Positions 45,050-51,257 of a stretch of 64,000 nucleotides of DNA are shown here, piece by piece. The translations under genes were made by a program, and so were the position numbers. The notes under the pieces are model-generated. The model was not told the DNA's origin and made no database searches. It saw only the letters and a list, made by a program, of their open reading frames with translations. The stretch is taken from positions 1,054,001 through 1,118,000 of the forward strand of contig NZ_OZ241968.1 of the NCBI RefSeq assembly GCF_965204125.1, given 5' to 3'. Origin of the DNA: Poriferisodalis sp965204125 (GTDB taxonomy: Bacteria > Actinomycetota > Acidimicrobiia > Acidimicrobiales > Poriferisodalaceae). Position 1 is the first letter of the stretch. Each line of letters starts with the position of its first letter.

Positions 45050-45318
45050 CCGAGCTCTGCCGGCTGTGCGAGCTCGTCGCGCGCCGGCAGGGGCAGATCG
45101 ACCTCGCTTGCGCCGGGGGTGGCGCCGAGCAGGTCCACCAGCGACAGGCTGCCGCCGACAAGAAGCCGGTAGTTCTCATAGGTGAGCAGCACGTGAGTCG
45201 GCTGGCCCCGGTTCGTCACGAAGACCGGTCCGCGGCGGGCAGCTGTCTTGGCGTCGCCGGTCGCCTGGTTGAACTCCCGGCTCGTCATCTGCGTTCCCGC
45301 TCCAGTCGATGCCTTCAT
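45046..45318 (-). CDS. Phd/YefM-like antitoxin of VapC (2)
   Basis: 90 aa from ATG 45318 (MKASTGAGTQMTSREFNQAT). Phd features: 'SREFNQATGDAKTAARRGPV' and 'FVTNRGQPTHVLLTYENYRL'. The C-terminal acidic tail is 'ASEVDLPLPARDELAQPAEL'. The start lies next to a palindromic operator. Confidence 0.88.
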   Translation of the reverse strand: MKASTGAGTQMTSREFNQATGDAKTAARRGPVFVTNRGQPTHVLLTYENYRLLVGGSLSLVDLLGATPGASEVDLPLPARDELAQPAELG

Positions 45319-45320
45319 AT

Positions 45321-45336
45321 GTAGCAATATTACTAC
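45321..45336 (-). promoter_or_regulatory. Operator-like palindrome upstream of VapBC (2)
   Basis: GTAGCAATATTACTAC is a 16-bp near-perfect palindrome (one mismatched pair) two bases from the antitoxin start. It probably binds the antitoxin. Confidence 0.65.
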
Positions 45337-45425
45337 TTCCAAGGGAGAAGCCCGCCACAGCTCGTTGCGCAGTGACGACAGGCGTGTGCGATCGGCACGC
45401 CCGAAGTGCTTCGTGAACGGCCGCT

Positions 45426-45465
45426 GAGAAGGCTGTCAGGGCTCGGAATCTCACGGCAAGGAGCC
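45426..45465 (+). repeat. Degenerate orphan S-layer leader
   Basis: GGCTGTCAGGGCTCGGAATC then TCACGGCAAGGAGCCG is a diverged copy of the leader. No S-layer reading frame follows; it points toward the 3' end of the NYN gene. Confidence 0.6.
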
Positions 45466-45579
45466 GATTGCGCCTACTAACCGAACCGTTCGACGACCCG
45501 AGGATAATCCAACGCCCTCGTTATCGGATCAGCCGTCTCTTCAGCCAGCGGCAGCAAACGCAGGCTGGACATCAGCAGA

Positions 45580-46188
45580 TCATTGGTCGCGCATCAGTCT
45601 CGGGATGAGTGAATCCATCTGGAATGAGGCCCAGCAGGCCTGTGCAAGCTCGTTCCCGTGGTTGCGCCACGTTGCGTTCACAACCTTGAGTCCCTTTTCT
45701 TGGATTCGCTCGACGGCAGGCACGAAGTCCGAGTCTCCCGAGACGAGCACCGCTACCTGAAGCGCGCCTTCCCAGGCCAACGACAGAAGATCCGTCGCGA
45801 TTGCGGCGTCGACGCCCTTCTCGGGAGCTCGTCGGAACGGCGTCCCGCACGTGGGGCACGCGCTGGTCTGGGTCTTGCACGAGTTGCACCAGATGCCGCC
45901 CGTTCGCACGCGACGCTCACGCAGCTTGACGCGAAAGCTGGGTTGGCGGTCAATGAAGCTGGTGAGCCACTGGCTGAGGTTGCCTTCACTCGACGAGACG
46001 CTCGCGTAGACGAGTGTCTCGTCGAGCGCAAGGGAGTCAGAGATTCCAGCTACTTCGAGACTCTTGCCAGCCTCTTGCACCAAGACGCGTGGAAGAGCCT
46101 TCCAGTCACAGTTGGCCCGACTTGAGCGCTCGTTCCAATTGAGCTGAAAGTTCCAGTAATCGACGAACAGACGAGTTCCGAGTCGCAT
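45580..46188 (-). CDS. NYN/LabA-like PIN-fold RNase with zinc finger insert
   Basis: 202 aa from ATG 46188, with GGGAG 6 bases upstream. The NYN fold shows 'RLFVDYWNFQLNW' (first Asp), 'PEKGVDAAIATDLLSLAWEG' (Asp residues) and 'AVLVSGDSDFVPAVERIQEK' (SGDSDF). A CxxC...CxxC element ('WCNSCKTQTSACPTCGTPFR') is inserted before the second motif. NYN proteins are usually RNases; no partner gene adjoins it. A truncated relative lies at 62751-63035. Confidence 0.88.
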   Translation of the reverse strand: MRLGTRLFVDYWNFQLNWNERSSRANCDWKALPRVLVQEAGKSLEVAGISDSLALDETLVYASVSSSEGNLSQWLTSFIDRQPSFRVKLRERRVRTGGIWCNSCKTQTSACPTCGTPFRRAPEKGVDAAIATDLLSLAWEGALQVAVLVSGDSDFVPAVERIQEKGLKVVNATWRNHGNELAQACWASFQMDSLIPRLMRDQ

Positions 46189-46276
46189 CTTGGCTCCCAG
46201 GGGTAGGCGCGGGGACGTCAGGAGAACGGCCCCTTGAAGCACTAGCGCTCAGGCTGCCCCGTGGCCAAACGAAATA

Positions 46277-46302
46277 CGGGGAGCGGCAATTGCCGCTCCC
46301 CG
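46277..46302. terminator. 26-bp perfect palindrome, bidirectional terminator-like
   Basis: CGGGGAGCGGCAA / TTGCCGCTCCCCG has no loop in the DNA and short T runs on both sides. It lies upstream of the NYN gene and has no intact gene to terminate on the other side, so it may belong to a lost neighbour. Confidence 0.55.
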
Positions 46303-46470
46303 GGGGTTTCATACAGGCGGCGCAGCGATGGCCGACCGCCTGGGGATCTAATGGCTGCTAACCCTACCATTGCCCGCCGCATGGTCGACAGCAGATTTGA
46401 GCATCCGGCTAGGTCCCGACGTGCGAGGAATCGAGTGGAGCGGGGGCTAGCGACGGGCGATGCGGGCCAG

Positions 46471-46650
46471 AAGGCGACGATCGTAACGGTCAGCCCCGTC
46501 GAGCAACGCTGCGGCCGAGGCCGACCGCGGCGGCCCAGGCACCGCACATACAGACCCATCTGGGGACTGTCAGCACCCGAGATCGCACGGAAAGGAGCCG
46601 AGCAAGGAGAGAAGGAACCGTGGCTGCTCGGGCGAAGCGGCGGCGCGAGC
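46471..46650 (+). repeat. Orphan S-layer leader with upstream extension and first codons
   Basis: The leader occupies 46567-46618 and is followed by GTGGCTGCTCGGGCGAAGCG, matching the start of paralogue C (K-R-R region), after which similarity ends. The 90 bp before the leader match the reversed copy at 20685-20765. It points at the 3' end of the DUF3800-like gene. Confidence 0.8.
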
Positions 46651-46750
46651 CTTGTGCGTGAGCTGGGTCAACCTGGGTTGCCCTCCATCTGACGTTGTGT
46701 GCATACTGTTGGCGGTCGGCGGCTAGCCCATAGGCCCCCGCCGAAAGTAC

Positions 46751-46785
46751 GCCCCGGATCGGCTGCCGGCTGGCAGCTCCGGGGC
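46751..46785. terminator. Nested hairpin near the DUF3800-like gene
   Basis: GCCCCGGA / TCCGGGGC outer stem with an inner GCTGCC / GGCAGC stem. It lies just after the stop of the minus-strand gene at 46795 and is its likely terminator. Confidence 0.6.
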
Positions 46786-46794
46786 CTCTGCGTG

Positions 46795-47244
46795 TCAGGA
46801 CGCGATGTCAGGCCACCGTGTCACCGCTCGAACCCGGCCGGCGATCAAGGCGAACGCAGTCCTGTTCACCCCACACAGGTGATCGGTACGAGCTCCTGCC
46901 AGCAAGTCAGGCAAGCTCAGCATGATTTCGCTCTTGTTGTCATGTCGCAGTCGAACCGCGCTGATCAGTCCTTGACCCCGCAACCTCCTGAGAACCTGGT
47001 GGTCCTTCTGATCTAGCTGGCCAGGACCTAACTGCAGTCTCGAACGGCTCTCGATCACAATCTCGGCCACGCCGAACTCATTCGAGAGCGACGCCAAGGC
47101 TCGCTGCAGCAGTCTCGCCCGGACGTGATGTTCAGAATGGTGCTGCCGATGAACTGCTTGGGACGTCTCCACGAGCTTGGCATCGTCACCGTGAGATCGT
47201 GTCGCACCCGGTGCAAGAGACTCGTCCAGTTGGGTCTCGAGCAT
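46795..47244 (-). CDS. DUF3800-like C-terminal protein, possibly 5' truncated
   Basis: 149 aa from ATG 47244. The part 'FGVAEIVIESRSRLQLGPGQ', 'LDQKDHQVLRRLRGQGLISA', 'KSEIMLSLPDLLAGA' resembles the second half of actinobacterial DUF3800-type proteins (ESR motif, then a final P-D-x-x-x-G-A segment). The expected N-terminal DES-type motif region is short ('QLDESLAPGA'). It may be a shortened but expressed gene or a decaying fragment. Confidence 0.5.
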   Translation of the reverse strand: MLETQLDESLAPGATRSHGDDAKLVETSQAVHRQHHSEHHVRARLLQRALASLSNEFGVAEIVIESRSRLQLGPGQLDQKDHQVLRRLRGQGLISAVRLRHDNKSEIMLSLPDLLAGARTDHLCGVNRTAFALIAGRVRAVTRWPDIAS

Positions 47245-47532
47245 TAGCTGCGGCTCCTAGAGAATCACGGCAGGCTCCTGGTACAGCGATTCTCGAACGA
47301 CTCAGGATCGACCTGTGGCGAGAAGATCCCGACGGGTCCAATCGCGGTCCTCGCAGCATGCAAGGCCAACAGCTCAGGCAGCCTTGCATCATCGGCTTGA
47401 TCGGCAAAACCAATTTGACTGAATGTCGCCGAGAGCCGGATTTGCCGTGGAACTGCCGCAGAAGCACGGCCTAGACGCAAGGTCTGCGCAACCGACACGA
47501 TCCGCGCTGCGCATGAACGGCCGTCTAGCGAG

Positions 47533-47590
47533 CTGTCAGGGCTCGAGATCGCACGGAAAGGAGCCGAACAAGGAGAAACAGGATCGTGTC
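47533..47590 (+). repeat. Orphan S-layer leader
   Basis: A near-consensus leader ends with GTGTCTGTTCGTTCGAACCC, a start shared with the orphan at 49819 but with no full-length S-layer gene. The frame it opens (60 codons) is unlike the paralogues after about eight codons and runs antisense into the nucleotidyltransferase gene. Confidence 0.8.
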
Positions 47591-47666
47591 TGTTCGTTCG
47601 AACCCACGAGGCGGGTGGTTCTTCGCGCCCGCTTCGATCGTTGGGTTGTATCTGGGGCGCCGCGAG

Positions 47667-48419
47667 CTAGGGCCTGCGGGTGAGGAGTCGGTAGGTCGCC
47701 AGTCCGCGGTCGGCTTCAGTCTGGTCGAGCGTGTCCCACGCGGGGTGTTGTCGATCGTTCATTTCTGATCGTCTGGCGAGCCGCTGGCGGTCTTTGCGGT
47801 CCAGTTCGTCGGCCGTCGCCAGTGGGTGTTCGACCAGGCTGAGCAGCAGCGCGAGATCTGAGCGCTGGGCGAGTGGAACGTCGTCATCGTCGACCGCGCA
47901 TGCCTTGCAGATGATGGCCCCCAGCAGGGACGGCCGAGGCACGAGCCCCACCTGTCCTTCAAACGTGACCGGCACCATTTCGGTTCGGTTGAGTGCCTGA
48001 GTGCCGCCGGTCACGGCCAGCGTCCGCCCTGGTGGAGTGGTTGTGAGGTCGGTGCGTTCGCCGAGCCCTTCGGGTGCCAGGACATCCACGCTGACGCCGT
48101 CGCGCCCGTAGCGATGAGCGATTCCGTCAGGCGAATGCCCGGCTAGTTCGTAGCCGCTTTCTTCGAGAGCGGCTACGAACTCTCGCACTGCCCCGGAGGC
48201 GACGCGAGCGTTGACAACTATGTCGAGGTCTGTTGAGACTCGCGAGGGTTGTGCACCGTGCTCTAGGGCGTGCAGCAGCACCATCTGTCCGCCGATGAGC
48301 GTCCAGGTGGTCTGCTGAACTTCGGCCAGCTCGATGAGTGCTGGCCACAGCTGGTCATCGATGCCGGGCAGGACGGGCAGCGCGACGGGCTCCCGGTCGA
48401 TGATCTTGCGGCCGTTCAT
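47667..48419 (-). CDS. Nucleotidyltransferase-fold protein, probable toxin of a two-gene module
   Basis: 250 aa from ATG 48419, which overlaps the stop of the HTH gene (ATGA). Signature: 'TWTLIGGQMVLLHALEHGA' (GG motif) and 'RVSTDLDIVVNARV' (T-x-D-x-D), then 'DGVSVDVLAPEGLG'. This resembles the AbiEii/DUF6036 group, whose members transfer nucleotides to tRNA or proteins. Its 3' end is met by an S-layer leader from the other strand. Confidence 0.82.
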   Translation of the reverse strand: MNGRKIIDREPVALPVLPGIDDQLWPALIELAEVQQTTWTLIGGQMVLLHALEHGAQPSRVSTDLDIVVNARVASGAVREFVAALEESGYELAGHSPDGIAHRYGRDGVSVDVLAPEGLGERTDLTTTPPGRTLAVTGGTQALNRTEMVPVTFEGQVGLVPRPSLLGAIICKACAVDDDDVPLAQRSDLALLLSLVEHPLATADELDRKDRQRLARRSEMNDRQHPAWDTLDQTEADRGLATYRLLTRRP

Positions 48420-49081
48420 GCTCTGGCCAGCAGCTCGCGTGCGGCGCGCTGGGTGCGTTGGTCGTGTGAGTCCAGCAGATCGACGGCCACGACGGGCGCT
48501 GAAGCCACGCGCTGGCCAGCCTCGAAGGGCCAGTCGTGGTCGCTGACGACTCGCAGTCGGACGTTGGGCCTGTCTGAGTGGGCGTCGAGGGCGAAGCGCT
48601 CGGCCAGTTCGGCGACCCGCGATTGGGGCACGTATGCCTCGGACTGGTCGCTCACCACCAAGTCGACGCGGTGATCGCCGAGCGCGCTGATGCCGCTGGC
48701 GACCACGCTCGGGTGCGAGAGCATCTCTGAGTGCACTGCTGGGTGCGCGTAGAACCAGCGGCTTCGGGCGCGGCTCGACAGGCGCCTGGCGAGCGGCTCG
48801 AGCCCGACTTGCAGCCGCTGCTTCGCCCGCGACCGGTCGACCGGCGAGCCCCGCACGGCGTCCCCGTTCGCCAGCGCCAGCACGTTCCAGGCCGACGACG
48901 GGCTCCACGGCCGGCCGGCCTCGGGCCGGGCGGACGCAAATCGTTGGACATCGGCACGGTCGAGCACCCATGATCGCCCGATCCGGCGGCCACTCAGCCG
49001 ACCTGCGGCGACCAGCTGGTGGACGCGACGAGGGCTGATGCTCAATTGCTTGGCGGCGTCCGCTATCCCGACCGGCTCCAT
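48416..49081 (-). CDS. Helix-turn-helix protein, probable antitoxin of the nucleotidyltransferase
   Basis: 221 aa from ATG 49081. The N-terminal HTH of excisionase type ('GIADAAKQLSISPRRVHQLV', 'GRRIGRSWVLDRADVQRF') is followed by about 150 residues without a recognised domain ('SRWFYAHPAVHSEMLSHPSV', 'RVVSDHDWPFEAGQRVASAP'). Four-base overlap with the nucleotidyltransferase gene. Two separate fragments of this gene occur at 20526-20570 and 62691-62730. Confidence 0.82.
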   Translation of the reverse strand: MEPVGIADAAKQLSISPRRVHQLVAAGRLSGRRIGRSWVLDRADVQRFASARPEAGRPWSPSSAWNVLALANGDAVRGSPVDRSRAKQRLQVGLEPLARRLSSRARSRWFYAHPAVHSEMLSHPSVVASGISALGDHRVDLVVSDQSEAYVPQSRVAELAERFALDAHSDRPNVRLRVVSDHDWPFEAGQRVASAPVVAVDLLDSHDQRTQRAARELLARA

Positions 49082-49435
49082 ATCAATACTATACTTATTA
49101 GCGAAGTAATCTGTAATTCAGACTGCAGACCGAATTCGTAGTTGAAATCACTACGAGCCCTACGCACAAAGCAATACGCAAGAAATCAACAAGTCCGAAG
49201 CTCAAACACCGCGGACCGCAAGCCTTCTGAGAGGCTTCTGCGGTACGCGCGACACGTCCGGGATGTGCGTTTGCGACACGGCCCGGTGACGCACTGCACA
49301 ACACACTGAGAATCTCCGGGAACCGCCACGGTCCGACCTTGAGAGGGCCACCTCGCGTCTGTGCGGGTCGGCTCTAGGCCGGTTTGCCAGAGGGACGGAG
49401 CGCCTCGGCGAGAGCGGGGCCGCGTCGCTACGACC
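49082..49435. other. AT-rich promoter region between divergent modules
   Basis: Positions 49085-49195 are markedly AT-rich for this genome (ATACTATACTTATTAGCGAA) and probably carry the promoter of the HTH/nucleotidyltransferase operon. The rest holds no convincing gene. Confidence 0.55.
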
Positions 49436-49597
49436 ATGAGAACCGGCGCAGAGACGTTGGCGCTGCTGCGGGAGCACAAGCGCGAGCTCGTCGACCGGTT
49501 CGGCGTCGCTGGTCTTGCGCTGTTCGGCTCGAGCGTGCGTGACGAGGTTCGCAGCGAGCTTCGCCCCTATGTGGAGGCCGAGGCCGTCGATGTCTGA
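49436..49597 (+). pseudogene. MntA-like nucleotidyltransferase with in-frame internal deletion
   Basis: 53 aa. The N terminus is normal for MNT-type antitoxins ('TLALLREHKRELVDRFGVAG', 'LALFGSSVRDE'), but right after the first active-site motif the protein jumps to the usual C-terminal ending 'VRSELRPYVEAEAVDV'. The catalytic D-x-D strand and about 40 residues are gone while start, stop and frame are kept. Confidence 0.7.
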
Positions 49598-49697
49598 TCC
49601 CCGGCTGCGTCGTTGGGATCACTACGTGCGCGACGACATCCCGGCGCTAGTGCAATTGCTGCGAGAACTGCTCGAAGAGGCAGAAGCCCAGGACTGA
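49590..49697 (+). pseudogene. HepT-like HEPN protein with in-frame internal deletion
   Basis: 35 aa, overlapping the MntA remnant by 8 bp as in intact HEPN/MNT pairs. It has a HepT-like beginning ('MSDPRLRRWDHYVRD') joined directly to a HepT-like ending ('IPALVQLLRELLEEAEAQD'). The RNase motif region (R-x4-6-H) is missing. Confidence 0.65.
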
Positions 49698-49818
49698 GCT
49701 CAGCCGCAACCGACCGGTCGAGCGGCGTTTGTCGTCGCGATTCCGGTCTCGCGTAGACGAATCCTGAGGTTCGCACAGCAACGCCGCACTGGGCCGTATC
49801 CGGGCGGCACGTGAACGG

Positions 49819-49880
49819 CTGTCAGGGCTCGAGTTCGCACGGAAAGGAGCCGAACAAGGAGAAACAGGATCGTGTCTGTT
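49819..49880 (+). repeat. Orphan S-layer leader
   Basis: A near-consensus leader followed by GTGTCTGTTCGTTCGAACCA, then about 60 bp to the stop of the convergent RES gene. No S-layer gene follows. Confidence 0.8.
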
Positions 49881-49940
49881 CGTTCGAACCAGACGGGGTG
49901 GGCGGTTCGTCGAGCCGCCGCGGGCTCTCGGTTTTGGGTT

Positions 49941-50513
49941 CTATTCCAGCGTCAGGGTCGGGAGCACTCGGATGCCGAATCGCTGTCCTTGTCGGACGAG
50001 GCTGTTGGGGATGGGTTGGGGGTCGTGCCAGTTCAGCGGCGAGGGCTGTCGGGCGAACACGGCGACGGCTTCGAGCTGCATCTGGGGGTCGTGTCTGACC
50101 CGGTAGACGATGCCGTCGTGTCCGGCGTCGTGCAATCGGCCGCTGAGCTGCTGTGACGGTGTGTAGTCGGTGCCGGTCGAATGCGCTGCGGTCACGCCGA
50201 AGCGGCCGAGGACGGAGCGGTGCGACAGATCGGCCAGTCGCAGGTCACGGGCACCGGTCGCCTCGCTGATCCTGCGGCTGTCGATCTCGGCGGTCCCCAG
50301 CGTGCCGATGCGCCCGAACACCTCGATGTATGCAGCGATCGGTTCCGGCGCCAGGTAGCACACGCCGTATCGCTGGTGGCCAGGCGGGGCCCCGAATCTG
50401 TGCCGGTCGGTCGTGTCGTAGTGGTCGGCGGCACGGTCGGCACGGTGGATGCGGTGAAGCGAGGACCCTGCCCGCAGCGTTCGTGTGGGGAACTGCCGCC
50501 AGTCGGCGGTCAT
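49941..50513 (-). CDS. RES-domain toxin
   Basis: 190 aa from ATG 50513, overlapping the antitoxin stop (ATGA). RES-family residues are in order: 'SLHRIHRA' (Arg), 'YLAPEPIAAYIEVFGR' (Glu) and 'PSQQLSGRLHDAGHDGIVYR' (Ser). RES toxins deplete NAD+ and resemble ADP-ribosyltransferases. The length is normal. An internally deleted copy lies at 63351-63410. Confidence 0.9.
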   Translation of the reverse strand: MTADWRQFPTRTLRAGSSLHRIHRADRAADHYDTTDRHRFGAPPGHQRYGVCYLAPEPIAAYIEVFGRIGTLGTAEIDSRRISEATGARDLRLADLSHRSVLGRFGVTAAHSTGTDYTPSQQLSGRLHDAGHDGIVYRVRHDPQMQLEAVAVFARQPSPLNWHDPQPIPNSLVRQGQRFGIRVLPTLTLE

Positions 50514-51109
50514 TGGGCGAGGCGAAGCGCTGCCTGCTCGGCCGAGCGGACGACTGCCCGGTTGTCGCGGCCCTGGGCGATCCACGCCGCCGGCGTGCTG
50601 CCGTCGAGGTCGTCGTGCTGGGCGGTGGTGGCCCACGCGGCGACGATCTGCGGGTCGGCGGCATCGAGATGGTCCCTGAACGCGGCGACGACCTCGGCGA
50701 CCATCGGGCGAACCGATCGCGAGCCCGAGTCGAACTGCCACGCTGGGAACCAGGTGGTGCTGCGCCCGCGCAGCCCGATCAGCGTTCCGCTGCGCTGCCG
50801 CTTGGACAGCGCCTGGCGGGAGACCCCGAGCATCGCGCACACCTGGGCGGTGTCATAGCGCTCCCCCACAGCGGCTGACCACGCCGCTGAGGCAATGACC
50901 GACTCTGCCGCGGAGCCGCCGATGCGCTGCGCGGCGGTCTCGTCGAGATCCCCGAGGCTCTCCATGGAGGACCGCAGCTCCCGCAGGAAGCTCTCGGCCA
51001 CGATGACCGCAGGCGACCCCGATGCCCCTTCGCCCGCGTTGGAGCGCAAGAACCGATCCAGAGCCTCGCGCAGCGAGCGCTCGCCGGTCGCCTCTGTCGC
51101 CATCGCCAT
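50510..51109 (-). CDS. Antitoxin of the RES toxin
   Basis: 199 aa from ATG 51109. A central HTH ('YDTAQVCAMLGVSRQALSKR') is followed by a C-terminal region ('GLRGRSTTWFPAWQF', 'QHDDLDGSTPAAWIAQG', 'VVRSAEQAALRLAQ') like the toxin-binding part of Xre/MbcA-type antitoxins. The operon order, antitoxin then toxin, is standard. A 5'-truncated copy of the last 95 codons lies at 63070-63354. Confidence 0.87.
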   Translation of the reverse strand: MAMATEATGERSLREALDRFLRSNAGEGASGSPAVIVAESFLRELRSSMESLGDLDETAAQRIGGSAAESVIASAAWSAAVGERYDTAQVCAMLGVSRQALSKRQRSGTLIGLRGRSTTWFPAWQFDSGSRSVRPMVAEVVAAFRDHLDAADPQIVAAWATTAQHDDLDGSTPAAWIAQGRDNRAVVRSAEQAALRLAQ

Positions 51110-51203
51110 GACCGCAGCCTACGCCGCGGCCCGTCAACCCGTCAACCCGTCAACCAACCGTCTCGGGCTGCTCAGCCGGCCGCTGACAAGCGCCCCTCTT
51201 GGG

Positions 51204-51257
51204 GCTGTCAAGACCCGAAATCACACGGAAAGGAGCCGAACAAGGAGAAACATAACC
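51204..51257 (+). promoter_or_regulatory. Conserved S-layer leader, copy for gene E
   Basis: CTGTCAAGACCCGAAATCAC then ACGGAAAGGAGCCGAACAAG and GAGAAACATAACC before the TTG. The second AAGGAG lies 10 bases before the start. Confidence 0.85.

Noticed and set aside
46261..46692. A 143-codon plus-strand frame
   Set aside because: It reads through a 26-bp palindrome and the non-coding leader repeat, with no conserved features.
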